A stretch of DNA of 64,000 bases from positions 22,231,007 to 22,295,006 of the forward strand of contig CP092880.1 of the NCBI GenBank assembly GCA_030710605.1, read 5' to 3'. Each line of letters starts with the position of its first letter. Position 1 is the first letter of the stretch. Shown one piece after another: positions 19,728 through 30,689 of this stretch. Position numbers and translations under genes: made by a program. This DNA comes from Cordylochernes scorpioides. Lineage: Eukaryota > Arthropoda > Arachnida > Pseudoscorpiones > Chernetidae. The notes under the pieces were generated by a model. It did no database searches. It saw only the letters and a program-made list of their open reading frames with translations, and was not told the DNA's origin.

Positions 19728-20038
19728 TATATTAGTTTTAATATATTTGAAATTTAAATTATATATTTATTTATTTTTATATAAAATATTCTATGATATT
19801 TATTTAAAACAGATTATTAATTTATCATCATTTGTATTTAGGTACACTGTGACTTCACTGCTCTCTTTGATGTGAGAAAATAAATAGAGGATTCTGGTGG
19901 CTACTTAAAGAAGACTTATCTCGTTATTCCCTTTTATAAATTTGTAGGATGGTTGAAACACGCTCTGGTAAGATGCAAGACCCAGCACAGGAGAGAATCC
20001 AGGCTGAAGAGTCTGCCAAGCCGCAACCTGGTGCAACA
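19699..20038 (+). repeat. 3' LTR of gypsy element, copy A
   Basis: 340 bp, identical to the 5' LTR as far as I can read, followed by ATAT. The last few Pol codons (VLHHD and stop) lie inside its first bases. Confidence 0.92.
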
Positions 20039-20269
20039 ATATGTCGTATTGTATATGTTGTATGTTGTATATAAATTCAAATTCATGTATATACAACTAC
20101 AAAACGGCGTCAATAAAACAGATACCCGGGTTTTACCCCCATTTTCTTGAATAATATGTTTATAACTGTTTATGTTTTAAAAAAAATGTAAATCGACGTA
20201 ATTATCCCTAGCCGGGATATCGCGTTTTGTGTGTTGAAATAAATAAAATGAACATATCACTACATTTTG

Positions 20270-20470
20270 TCCATAGTTCATTTAAAATAACTTTTCCAAG
20301 AGATAAGCTTCAGTATTGGTATAAAAGAAAAACAGCCAAATACAACATTACAGCGGTATGGTAGATTAAACTGACGAAACATCTGGGATACTTCACCACT
20401 GAGGAGCCTCCCATTATTTTATCATTGCAGTAAGGGCAATAGAAAATTGTTTTAAATAAGAACAATCCTA
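20270..20470 (+). repeat. Repeat R4 of the structured-RNA family, copy A (interrupted)
   Basis: It has TATAAAAG, AGCGGTATGGTAGA from 20352, GAAAC, TTCACCA and CTGAGGA (20399-20405). Hairpin A and the loop-loop helix are partly decayed. Insertion of the U2 repeat splits it at about 20470. Its 3' end resumes at about 20985 with aacagatggcgcgc. Confidence 0.5.
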
Positions 20471-20985
20471 CGTAGAGATAGTTCCTCACCCTGGAGGAGT
20501 AGAGTGAAGGACTCATTACTTGGAAAAGGACAGGACTCTTTGCAGATGGCGGAGTCTCCTAGACCATAGACTGTATATGATCTTGTTTATATTCCACTCC
20601 CTTTGTTTATTAAGAGTATTAACTTCGCCTTTGCCATTCCAAGCCCGGATGAAAATGAAGGAGGGGGAGCAGTAACAAGCTTGATAAAAAACCTGGGTTC
20701 ATCTGGCCCAGCTGATAGTACCCTGTAAGGGCTTCTAATCCAGGGATACAAGATGAGTCTGTACTCCACTTTAGGAGCGGCTGCACATGGCGTCTGTTCC
20801 TCATGTCAGAGGCGGCCATTTCTTTTGGAACTAAGTCGCCCTGCCACTGAGTAGTGCTCCCAGTCTTAATGACAAAGACAGACACATTCTACTTCACCCA
20901 GTCATGATGGTTGTCAAACAGACACCATCAAGGGTCACAACTTGATATCCTAATATGATTGAGTGGAGATAAGAAAGAAGAGAAA
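20470..20985 (-). repeat. U2 repeat inserted into R4, copy A
   Basis: The longest U2 copy. Flanked by acaatcctacg and acaattctacg, an imperfect 11-bp target duplication that suggests LINE-mediated retroposition. An 88-codon minus-strand frame (20619-20885) is open but has no recognised domain. It may be the tail of an unknown LINE. Confidence 0.55.
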
Positions 20986-21374
20986 GAAGACAATTCTACG
21001 CGTCAAAAATAGTTAATTTTTTTTATAACAGATGGCGCGCTAATCCATCAAGTCTATATGTAGTTGTGTGCTCCGTGTTATTTAAAAAAGTGTTTTTTAA
21101 AACGTTATTTCGACTTGAAATGTGTAAATAATAAATATGAAAATACAATAATACTGCACAAATATATTGTCATATTTTCAATATAAATTATGATATGTTA
21201 TGTGTGTGTGTGTGTATTTTGTAATTCGTAAAGATAGACATATCAAAATAGTCTAGACATAAATTCTGTTACAAACAAATTTATAAATTAAATGATTAAG
21301 AAAAAAAACTAATGGAATATAAATACACACTTTATTAGCCAATAGGACATCGATTTTAAATATATACAATCATT

Positions 21375-21545
21375 CAAAATGTCCTCCCTTATTTTTGACA
21401 CAGGATCTCAAACGTTCGGGCCACTGATCTAATGGCGGCACGCACCTTTTCTAAGGGTATTTCTTTCATTGCTCTCACCAATGCTGATTTCAATTGATCC
21501 AAATTATGATATCTTTTATAGAACACCTTCTCCTCTAAATATTCT
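21375..21545 (-). pseudogene. Tc1/mariner transposase C-terminal remnant, copy A
   Basis: Minus-strand frames give YHNLDQLKSALV, then PLDQWPERLRSCVKNK and GGHFE before a stop. This looks like the typical C-terminal end of a Tc1/mariner-type transposase. One frameshift is present and the catalytic domain is missing. Confidence 0.6.
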
Positions 21546-21597
21546 ACAATAAAGTGGCTGATGTAAGAGAGTTAAATCATTTAGATCCATAAACAAT

Positions 21598-22635
21598 CAA
21601 TGTCTCACTTCTGTAAAGTTCGGACAGTCGTAAATAAGGTGAAGAGAAGTTTCTTCAGTTTCTCCGCAGGAACAATTTGGTGTTTCTGATAGACCTCTTT
21701 TATGTAAGTTTTTCTGGAATTTTCCTTGTGATGTGAAAATTGAGTGAGTATAAAATTTGGATGGAACTGTGTAAGAATTACGTTTGAAAAATAGTGCGAA
21801 TTGTATAATTAGCATTATGAATGGATTGATACAAATGATTAATAATAATAGATTTTCTTCGCCAATAATTGTTGTAAATATTTCCCTTGGTAAATTTTGT
21901 TCCTCAGTTTGTATTTTATTGATTTATAGTTGAGATAGTGTTTTATGAAAGTTGTATGCGAAAGGAGGTGTGAACATTCGTATGATATGGTTCCATGTAC
22001 CACTGAGATATTATGTTGTAATGAATGAAGTTTCTGTAAAGAACATATAGAAATATATGGATACCATATTTCACTACAATAAGTGGCTTTCGATTCTATT
22101 AGTGATTTATAAATTGTACTTTTATAGTCAAATTCCCAAGAATTTTTTTACAAATTGAGAAAAGAATGTTCTTTATTTTGTTGCATTGAGCTACAATATC
22201 CTCTATGTGACTTGAAAAATTGATCTTGTTTTGTTTCTTTTGTTATCGGAGAAAGAGTCTCCAAGTATCTTGATTTGATCGGTAATTTCCAGGATTAATC
22301 CTTTGTGTTCTATTGTTAAATGAGGCTGATTATGAAAATAAGCTAAAGTTGTTTTTTCAGTTGATAAAGAATATATTAGTTTCATTATACCAAATGTCTA
22401 TCACATGAAGAACTGTTTGGATTAAATTCCTCAAGTCTATTATACTTGTGGCCCAGAGAACGATATCATCGACATATGCTACAGGACGGATGTTTGATAT
22501 TTGAGAAAGACGGAGGCCGTTGAGGATGACGTTCCAAAGTAACGGTGTTCCTCCCTGTGGGCATCCTTTGTTTGGTTGTTTTGATACAAGAAAACCAGCG
22601 TATTCTAATAAGACTTTACACTCTCAAAAATATGA
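21598..22635 (-). pseudogene. Antisense LINE ORF2 fragment (RT core to C-terminus), copy A
   Basis: Reading the minus strand: KGCPQGGTPLLWNV (RT motif region 4), AYVDDIVLWA (catalytic YVDD; plus-strand bases about 22453-22483), STEKTTLAYF, an ILG block, YKSLIESKATYCSEIWYPY, and finally CSCGETEETSLHLIYDCP, the Cys-rich C-terminal tail. The 5' half is absent. Frameshifts occur in the ILG block (about 22240) and between the connection and tail regions. The pattern suggests an R1/Jockey/I-type LINE unrelated to the Tx1-like fragments, but the clade is an inference. Confidence 0.75.
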
Positions 22636-22639
22636 TTCT

Positions 22640-23375
22640 ATTTTTTATTTGATAAAATTGAAAATTCAAGTTATAAAGGATATATATGAATATTAAAGAA
22701 ATATTATTATATCTGCTTATGTTGTTGCTTATTTGTTTAATGTATATGTTTATTCAATGCTCTTTTCTTAATTGTTTTTTTTTTTCTTTTTGATAATTCT
22801 GTTACCTACTCTACTACAATTATTGTAAATAGTTTTACGCGCAATTATCCAGATGGATATAGCGTGTTTTGTTTGCAACTGGTAATAAATAAAAATCATA
22901 AAATATATTATTGCTTTTTTAAGCGTTTTAAAATTATTTTAAAATATTTTATTAATATTTTAGAGTATATTTAAAGTTAAAAAAATGTTTTAAAAACTTG
23001 AAATACTTTATATTGTAGATATTTTAACTTTTTAGAAAGTGGTATTTGTCTTTATTTTCGTGGCAGGTGATACAAAAGATTACCGATATATTAGGACACG
23101 ACAGATAATGTCAAAACAGATTAGCTCAACATGTCGCCATAGCCAAACAGGATGTAGTCACGTGATACAGTGTTTGGCTGCTTGAAAAAAAAATAAATTT
23201 AAACCTTCACCAGTATGTCTACTAGGAATTGTTGGTGTCTCAGAAGGGTCACCTGAAGAAATTCTCAGAAGTCTATCTAGGTGCTTCCCCTGTTGGCAAA
23301 GTAATTCCGGCTCTATTTTTGGTCTCCCCTAGAAAATTGAGGCCTCTGTGAGAAATTGAATATTCCGGGAAATTT
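22640..23375. other. AT-rich sequence without recognised gene
   Basis: Long T- and A-rich stretches up to about 23080, then mixed sequence. No feature is supported. Confidence 0.4.
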
Positions 23376-23379
23376 ATCC

Positions 23380-23620
23380 ACAAGGTTGTCCAAAAAGTTC
23401 GTAAACACTTACAAAAAATTGAAATACAGTTAAACCTGTTTATAGCGCCCCCTCTAAATAGCGCCTTCCTCTCTATAGCGCCTGATTTAAACATTAAAAT
23501 GTAAACATTTTACATTAAAAGTGACCTGTCTATAGCACCCCCTCTCTATAGCACCCTATTTTGGTGAGTCCCAAAAGGGGGCGTTATAGACAGGTTTAAC
23601 TGTACCAATATTATTCGCCG
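23380..23620. repeat. Mariner-like MITE split by a pogo-like MITE, copy A
   Basis: Reverse orientation: CAAGGTTGTCC at 23381 and attattcgccgtt at the right end. Removing 23427-23602 and one TA restores the string ttgaaataccaatatt seen, in reverse complement, in the other family members. Confidence 0.75.
23427..23602. repeat. Pogo-like MITE (second family), 176 bp, copy A
   Basis: Termini CAGTTAAACCTG and CAGGTTTAACTG are perfect inverted repeats, flanked by TA duplications (23425-23426 and 23603-23604). The sub-terminal tatagcgcc motif is repeated internally. The uninterrupted sibling MITEs provide the empty site. Confidence 0.88.
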
Positions 23621-23730
23621 TTGTGAAAAAAACATTCGCGTCATAATGTCTTCATTTGCCATATATATTGATGGCGTATAATATCTTTGAATTATGTATA
23701 AAGTAATTTTATTATGTGTATTATTACCAG

Positions 23731-24842
23731 GTCTATTAGTATGAAACGCGAAAATGGGCGCCAGAGGCCGCTGTGCAACTTTATTTGAGCCGTGGGTGGC
23801 TCAAGCCGTGGTTGTAGGCGTTTTGTTCTTTGACTCACGTGGCATCAGCATGCGTGCAGTTTTAGAAAAATTCAAATCGTGAAAAATTTCTGGAGCCCGT
23901 GGAAAATGGCGATTTCCGAGCCAAAAAGTGCCCATTTGCGGGAAGCTTTGTTGTTCGCCTTCAACTGGAAGAAAAGTGCCACCGAAGCCCACCGAATGCT
24001 CGAGGAAGTTTACAGCGACCACGCTCTGAGCAAATCGCAGTGTTACAGGTGGTTTAAAATTTCCAAAGTGGCGATTTTGAACTTGATAATGAACCACATG
24101 GAAAACCGCCCCAAAAGTTCGAGGACGCTGAACTGCAAGCTTTGTTGGATGAGGACAGTACCCAAATGCAGGAGAAACTCGCAAAACAGCTCCAGGTGTC
24201 TCAAGGTGCTGTTTCTCTACGTTTAAACAGCCTCGGAATGACCCAAAGCTTTCCAGATGGGTCCCCACGAGTTGAGCGAAAGGCAGCAATAAAGGCGTCT
24301 GGTAACCTGCGAAGGGCTGCTCGCCAGGCATGAAAAGAAGTTATTTTTGCACCGAATCGTAACTTCTGATGAGAAATGGATCCACTTCAGCAATCCTACG
24401 CGCCAAAAGTCGTGGGGCCTGCCCGGCCAATTTCCAAAACAGACGCCTAGGCCCAATCGCTTCGAAAAAAGGCAATGCTTTGCATATGGTGGGACCAGAC
24501 CGGCGTAGTATATTTCGAGCTCCTGAAACCTGGCAAAATGGTCAATACTAGTCGCTACGAACAACAAATGCACAGTTTGAGAGAGGCGTTGAATGAAAAA
24601 AGACCGGAATGGCGTGAGAAGCACAACAACCTGATACAGCATGACAACGCTCCAGCCCACAACGCTGCGGTGGTCAAAAACACCATAAAAGACTTGGGCT
24701 GGGAACTCTTACCCCACCCGCCGTACTCACCAGACTTAGCGCCGTCGGACTACCACCTTTTCACATCTTTAGGACACGCCCTAAAAAACCAGGAATTTTC
24801 GAACTCAGACATACTCCGAATGACTTGTTGACTGTTCGACTC
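23731..24842 (+). pseudogene. Mariner transposon, decayed transposase, 3' end lost in the gap
   Basis: The probable left end is CCAGGTCTATTAGTATG after TA. Across frames the transposase reads LREALLFAFNWKKSATEAHR and SKSQCYRWFK (helix-turn-helix region), WVPHEL and LSERQ in shifted frames, SDEKWIHFSN (catalytic Asp region), HDNAPAHNAAVVK, and YSPDLAPSDYHLF, which holds the final Asp of the mariner DD34D triad. At least three frameshifts and internal stops make it inactive. The scaffold gap starts just after the catalytic region, so the 3' terminal repeat is not seen. Confidence 0.85.
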
Positions 24843-24942
24843 NNNNNNNNNNNNNNNNNNNNNNNNNNNNNNNNNNNNNNNNNNNNNNNNNNNNNNNNNN
24901 NNNNNNNNNNNNNNNNNNNNNNNNNNNNNNNNNNNNNNNNNN
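24843..24942. other. 100-N scaffold gap
   Basis: Exactly 100 Ns, the usual placeholder for a gap of unknown size. Order and distance across it rest on scaffolding only. Confidence 0.99.
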
Positions 24943-27235
24943 GCACCATCCCGTTAGATCATCTCAATTTGGTCAATTAGTCTTTAACACAGACAGACCA
25001 TCCCGTTGTTGTTACTATCATCGCTGTGCAAACAGCAAACACTGCCAAAGAGATCAAGGCCAAAGATGCACCACCCACTCTATCTTCTATCCCTAAGGCC
25101 CAAAAGAAGCAGTTTCCTCGGACCACTTAGTAGGAAGATTCATCATCCGAGGACGCCTTACCGAAAAAAAAACGCCGCTAACAGTTAGAGAATCTTCATG
25201 GTAAACGGATTGCGGATTTCGACAATTTAGAAAGAGGGAATCATATATCGCCGCAACTCTTTTTATTATTATTATTTTTATATATTATTATAATAAAAAG
25301 AGTTGCGGCGATATATGATTCCCTCTTTCTAAGTTAGAGAATCTGTTTGAGAAACAGGACGCTGACTCCGTCATAGACCCAATATGAGGATGTTCATAGG
25401 GACGAACTAGAAAGCGTGGTTCATTCCGGTCTGATATGGTGGAACTACTCAGTCGGCTCTCGTCTAGCCAGAAGTCAATTCTGAGGTAATTTCTCAGAAC
25501 TGTTTAATTACTCATTACAATCGCCGGATTTCTGAGAAGGAATAAAACCTAACGGGGGCGACGAGATTCTTTATTTAAGCAATATAATCTCGGAAAGCTT
25601 TCAGCCAATAACGTCCTTCAACAGGCCATATATTACTCATGTTGAGGACAAAACTGCGCTCTATGGAAGAGGCTGTCCAACCATCAAGGTCGCTTGTAAC
25701 CGCTGATGATATCCATTCGTTTGATGAATATACTGAAATTTCCTGTTTTAACTTGTTAAAATCATTTTTATTCTTTTTATGCTACATACAAGCTCTTAAT
25801 TGGTAGTAAATACAAATTGTTCATTGTCAATCTCACTCAACCACGCGATCTCTGGGTTTTCAGTGATGGAGATCGATGAGGTGGAGTTAGGTAATCAGTA
25901 TTCGATAGTGGCGAATGGCCAAGAGGACATGGTGATTCTATTGTCATCAGGATGTCGACAATGAACGTCGAGATATTTAGACGAATGTACATTTTAACGA
26001 TGAAACGAATTTTTAAAATCGAATCAATAGAAAATCACGCAATTTTGTCTATTAAAATGGCGGAGATCATGTAAATTCCTCTCAACAAAGCCGGAATTGG
26101 GCCGAAATTGTAGAGGTCGAATCTTAGAAAACCTCTAGCAACGTAAAAAGTATTAGTCTTTTTCGAGATAATAAACCAGCCTTCACCATCTCGACAAGTT
26201 AAAACCAGTCGGTACAGGACTGGGACGCGCTATCCTCCGCCTCTAGAAATAATATTAAGTAAATTAAAGATTTCCAGGAAAATTCTTGGTCAGTTCTTGA
26301 TCAAAGCAGATTTTTCATCCTTTGATTAAATGATATATTTGTGGAATACTCTCCGGAGTTGACTTCTATAGACTATCAATGCCCCGGAGAATAAACTGGG
26401 GAAAATCTGCATTCTACAGCTGGGAAAGCTTCCTAAGAGACCCTAGTTGGTCTTAAGCGGTCTGAAATAGCGGAATTGATCATAGATAATTCGTTAGTGA
26501 TCAAAGCCCTGCCCTACCAAAAGAAAGCCGAGAAAATCACTATCGGTGAGGTTCCGTATATAATTGAAGATGGCGACACATCATTCGGATCCTTAGGCTT
26601 AATGTCGGGTCATCTCCATCCGCGAAGCCTTCAGGCCTGGATGAGCCTGAAGAAAACGGTCTTTTGATCCTAATGAACGATGGAAAAAGATCACGGAGAT
26701 ATTCATAGCGGCGAAGAAGATCATCGTAAATGCCAAGAATGGCTCTGCGCTGGCCTATCTGAAGTACGAGTCTTGCTGCTCCAAGTACCATCATTTAGGC
26801 AACAAGAGGATGAACTCAAGATTATCAATATGGCAAGCATTTATCAGCCTTCAAGGCAAAGGAACAGTGTGAAGATCACAGCGTCTACTCCTAGTGTCAC
26901 TGCAGTTGCATCGTCATATACAGCATACATCTACACTGCGTCAGAGACTGCCCGGAGTAGATGTCCTCCATACCATTAGTTCAAAAGGACGAAATATTTG
27001 AGAATGCACTCACCAAGTACTTAAAAAATCTCCAGCCATTTCAAATAGTTTTCATAACCATTCAAGAGAGCTTAGAAACAAAATCTGTTTTAAAAAAAGG
27101 GAGACCTCACCTCTGTTTAGCTACTGATGGGGCACAGCATTTTTAGACAACACTTAAAAGAATAAAAAGGACAGAATAGTTTTTTTTTATTATCCCATGG
27201 GTAATATTACACCAGGTCATGTGTGAGAAAGTTGA
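24943..27235 (+). other. Decayed, unassigned sequence with coding-like remnants
   Basis: Many short frames (for example 26476-26667, 26680-26979 and 26961-27146) and moderate GC suggest an old coding element or pseudogene. In one frame ALAYLKYESCCSKYHHLG near 26750 recalls a Cys-His cluster of LINE ORF1 proteins, but spacing and context are too weak to name it. No intact gene is seen. Confidence 0.3.
25227..25332. repeat. Perfect 42-bp inverted repeat (palindrome)
   Basis: Arms 25227-25268 and 25291-25332 are exact complements around a 22-base AT spacer. It starts TTAGAAAGAGGGAATC and ends with its complement. It may be a small MITE or a foldback artefact of sequencing. Confidence 0.85.
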
Positions 27236-27244
27236 AAGCAATAA

Positions 27245-27540
27245 TATTTTCTACTATAGTGTGTGTGTTTTGGTGTTGTTGTATAGGTCTTAGCTCCAAT
27301 ACAGTCCAGGATATGTGGTAGAGTTGCAGTGGAGTTGGAGCATTTTGAGCAGACAGGAAAAACTTTTTCTCCATCAATGAACATAATGGGTCTAGTATGT
27401 CCGGTCTTTAATCTTGAAATTTTTGTGGTTTCGTTTCTGGACAGAAGAGTAAAACCACCGACTCTGTCATAAACCTGAAGAAAGCTTTTATCATCTCATC
27501 TGGGGAGTGTCTTGAGCTGGCAGGTTGAAGAGAAACTTTT
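27245..27540 (-). pseudogene. Antisense LINE C-terminal tail
   Basis: The minus strand reads SRLKTGHTRPIMFIDGEKVF, then PVCSKCSNSTATLPHILDC, the Cys-Cys-His-Cys tail of arthropod LINE ORF2 proteins. It belongs to a family related to, but distinct from, the tail at 1983-2440. No RT remains. Confidence 0.65.
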
Positions 27541-27987
27541 ACATTCGTTCTTCTTGTGACCATGATAGGAAGATTACCAGATTCATGGAAGGATCTCGTG
27601 ATTTGATTCAGGAACTTGGCAAGCTATCATCAACTTTATCAAAAAGGTTTACTCGTTCCTCTTTAAAAAAATTCACCATTACACACAGCTTTAAAAGTTT
27701 GTCCCACCACCACCCTCTATCTCCCATTCTTTTCTCCTTTTTTATTTATTTATGGAAGGCCAGCCACTCATTGCACCACAAACGGCAGCGCCTATTTTCT
27801 CTTTTTGATATAGATATGCGTGTTCTCTAGTCTATTCCAGGTCATTATAGCCACCTAGAAGTCTGATTATCTTTCACACTTGCATTGGTAGCTTATTTGA
27901 GCCAATGTACAAAATTTCATACTTCTACATGGTCTAGAAGTATATTAAAAATTTATCACAAAATTTGAAAAGAAATTTTGAAATTAT

Positions 27988-28294
27988 AAGGTTGTTCCAA
28001 AAGTTCGACGTAACGATAGAGGCTGCCTGGCCAGCATTCATATTTCTTCAAATAAAAGACACTTCGGCCAGTAAATCTTTTTATTGTCTCCATACTTGAT
28101 AAAAAGATTTACTGGTCAAAAGTTCGTGTTCATCTCAAAACGTTATTTTTCTTATTACTTGGCGAATAATATTATTACGGAGAATACATAATAATACAAT
28201 TACTTTATACATAATGCAAACACATTATACATAACGGCGAATAATATTGGTATTTCAATTTTTTTGAAAGTACTAACTTAAGGACAACCTTGTA
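27988..28294. repeat. Mariner-like MITE interrupted by a PLE fragment
   Basis: Left end AGGTTGTTCCAAAAGTTCG, right end GGACAACCTTG-TA. The PLE-derived sequence at 28013-28125 sits inside. Confidence 0.6.
28013..28125. repeat. Penelope-like fragment
   Basis: Shares gaggctgcctggcc and the aagatttactgg block with 39230-39358 and 5163-5330. Confidence 0.5.
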
Positions 28295-28689
28295 AGTCCA
28301 TTCCTGATAATCCAGAAGTCTTCATTTTTGTAGAGATTCATTGTTAGCTAGGTTGAGCGAGTGTACAAAATTTCAAACTTCTATGTGATCTGTAAGTATA
28401 TTAAAACTTGATCACAAAAAATTGAAAGGAAATATAGAAATTAATCCAGTCCCGACCCCTTTTTAATGGAACTCCAGCCGCCTATTACGCCTGCGAAATG
28501 GCTGCGCCTTATTTCTCCGTTTGAAATGGAATTCTCTTCTCTAGTCTATTCCCGACCACTACGTTCACATAGAAGTCTAAAATTTTGTAAATGTGCAATT
28601 TTTGTTGGATTGAATTAGTCTATAAAATTCCAGATTTCTTCATGGTCAGGAATTATATTAAAATTTTTATATATACCATTTCTGAGATT

Positions 28690-28920
28690 CCGCTCTTCAG
28701 TGTAGCATATATAAGCATAAGCGTTCTGGTAGATTAAAAAAAAAAAAAAAAAAAATTGGTGAAACCGCTAGGGGGGTTCACCATTGATGGAGCCAAGCCT
28801 TCCAAATATATTTTTTCATCGCAGTAAGGACATTAGAAGTTTGATTTATTTGTGAAAAGAAACATTCGCGTCTTAATGTTTTCATTTATTAAAAGGTTTA
28901 TAAAAAAATTAAATGTAAAC
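28690..28920 (+). repeat. Repeat R5 of the structured-RNA family
   Basis: TTCAGTGTAGC and a TATA-like string precede AGCGTTCTGGTAGA (from 28720). A poly-A expansion of about 20 bases fills the linker between the two loop helices. GAAACCGCT, TTCACCA, a one-base-expanded core TTGATGGA, and GCCAA pairing with TTGGT follow. The core is mutated, so this member is probably inert. Confidence 0.5.
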
Positions 28921-29202
28921 ATAGAAAAACAGTTCAATACCTAAATTACTAACTACACTGATGTCTGAAATTTAGTTAACTTGAATTGTTAGCTGTCTTG
29001 AGAGAGAGCCTACAAATTTTCAGACTTCTGTGGCTGGTCTGGAATATATTAAAATTGAACACAAAATTTGAAATTCAATATTTAAATTATTCCATTGCCA
29101 ACTATTCTGACCACCCAAAAGTCAGAAATTTTGTCGACTTGCAATGTCTTCAGGTCTGAACAAGTGTACCAAATTTCATACTTCTAGGTTTTCAGTAAGT
29201 AT

Positions 29203-30163
29203 AAGGTTGTCCCAAAAGTTCGTGTTTTTTCTTATTACTTGGCGAATAATATTCTTACGGCGAATACATAATAATTTGGTAAAGAAAACATTCAAGACAA
29301 AGAGGATGAGTTTCTTTTTATGAACATGCGTTCGAGCTTTCGGGCATAATATCGCCCTTCAACAGGAATAAAACTATAAATAGAATCAAGATACGTCTAT
29401 ATATATACAGGTGATTAGCATAAACAAGAAAACTATTATTTTTAGAGAGATAAAATTTAAGTTTTATGTATGATATACAAAACATTTAATACAATAGAAC
29501 CCCGTTCGCACTTTTCTAACATTCAGCATAAATATAAAAGATTGGTTGTAGAGGCGCTGCTATCTCTGAAATATAATAGCATCAATAGGCACATTGATAT
29601 TTCGGAACTTTATAATGAAATATTTACATAAATTGTTCACACAACAACCTATAGATTCTTTACTAATAGATTAAACCATATATTAACATAATTACATTTC
29701 TCCTATTACCTGTTTTGTTTTGTAAATAGCTATAAAACGAAGAGAGAAATGTTTATTGAAATGCACGGGCTGCAAGCTTACGGGCTCCACGCCCCTCATG
29801 ATTCCTGTTTTGTATATCATACATAAAACTTAAATTTTATCTCTCTAAAAATAATAGTTTTCTTGTTTATGCTAATCACCTGTATATATATAGACGTATC
29901 TTGATTCTATTTATAGTTTTATTCCTGTTGAAGGGCGATATTATGCCCGAAAGCTCGAACGCATGTTCATAAAAAGAAACTTATCCTCTTTGTCTTGAAT
30001 GTTTTCTTTACCAAGTTACTCCAGAGGATTTTACCTTGTTTAAATACATAATAATGCATTATACAATTACTTTATACATAATACAAAGACATTATACATA
30101 ACGTCGAATAATATTGGTATTTCAATTTTTTGCAAATGTTTACGAACTTTTGGGACAACCTTG
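29203..30163. repeat. Mariner-like MITE split by a PLE-type foldback
   Basis: Left end AGGTTGTCCCAAAAGTTCG, right end CTTTTGGGACAACCTTG, flanked by TA. The 767-bp insertion 29276-30042 is flanked by the 13-bp duplication AATACATAATAAT. Confidence 0.75.
29276..30042. mobile_element. PLE-type foldback element, about 208-bp inverted arms, 13-bp target duplication
   Basis: Arms 29276-29483 and 29806-30014 are near-perfect inverted repeats (one mismatch noticed, apart from the extreme ends). Each arm holds CTGTTGAAGGGC, a loop, then GCCCGAAAGCTCG. This is the hammerhead-like motif with U in place of the core A. A more diverged copy lies inverted at about 29771-29805. Target duplications are AATACATAATAAT at 29263-29275 and 30043-30055. 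There is no RT. Inverted terminal repeats, variable-length target duplication and hammerhead-like motifs fit a non-autonomous Penelope-like element. Confidence 0.7.
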
Positions 30164-30689
30164 TATATTAAAAAACCGATCACAAAATTTGAAAGTAAAT
30201 ATAGAGATACGTTCATTGCCGACCATCCAGACGTCAGATATTTTGTCAACTTGCAATGTCATCAGGTTTGAACAAGTGTGACAAATTTCAGACTTCTAGA
30301 AGTTTTCTGTAAGTACAAGTAAGTACTTGTATTTTAAAAGCCGATCACAAAATTTGAAAGGAAATATAGAAATACGTTCATTGCCGATCACCTAGAAATA
30401 AGAAATTTTGTCAACTTGCAATGTCATCAGGTTTGAACAAGTGTGCCAAATTTCAGACTTCTAGGTGTTCTGTAAGTATGTTAAATATCGAGAATGAAAT
30501 TTATTAAAAGGAAATATAGAAATAGTTCATTGCCGACTACCTAGACGTCAGATATTTTGACAACTTGCAATGTCATCAGGTCTGAACAAGTGTGCCAAAT
30601 ATCAGATTTCTAGGTGCTCAGTAAAACTGATTACAATATTTGTGAACAAACATGGAAGCATATTGAATAAAATATTTTCATCAAAAAGA

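Larger units (their letters stand above)
14849..20038 (+). mobile_element. Ty3/gypsy LTR retrotransposon, copy A (frameshifted)
   Basis: Complete structure: 5' LTR 14849-15188, gag, pol, purine-rich tract GGAGAGGGGGAAG at 19686-19698, and 3' LTR 19699-20038. The LTRs begin TG and end CA, and the flanks show ATAT on both sides, consistent with a 4-bp target duplication. The two LTRs read as identical, which indicates a recent insertion. About seven 1-base indels in gag and three in pol break the frames here, while the copy B element is intact. It is therefore either an allele that decayed very recently or carries consensus errors. Confidence 0.93.
1..23685. repeat. Copy A of a large (at least 23.7 kb) direct duplication
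   Basis: This segment is collinear with 40346-64000 over its whole length. The coordinate offset drifts only between about 40,309 and 40,345. Every feature listed here has a partner there. Differences are mainly 1-base insertions or deletions, dense at about 5.7-8.9 kb and 15.4-16.4 kb and nearly absent at 9-11 kb and 16.4-21 kb. Substitution-rich patches occur at about 1,680-1,830 and 2,218-2,450. Both copies run off the window, so the true ends are unknown. It may be a real segmental duplication or two haplotypes scaffolded in a row. Confidence 0.95.
27840..30640. repeat. Diverged tandem array (about 130-165-bp units) with nested insertions
   Basis: Units share cttgcaatgtcatcaggt, caagtgtgccaaatttcaga and cacaaaatttgaaagg. 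Starts recur at about 30,221, 30,384 and 30,533, and more loosely from 27.84 kb. Each unit has complementary edges (ctagaagtc and gacttctag), so single units can form hairpins. Two mariner-like MITEs, a PLE-type foldback and R5 are inserted into it. Confidence 0.65.

Noticed and set aside
27180-27200. Poly-T tract as a gene terminator
   Set aside because: It is one of many homopolymer runs in the window, with no gene ending there.
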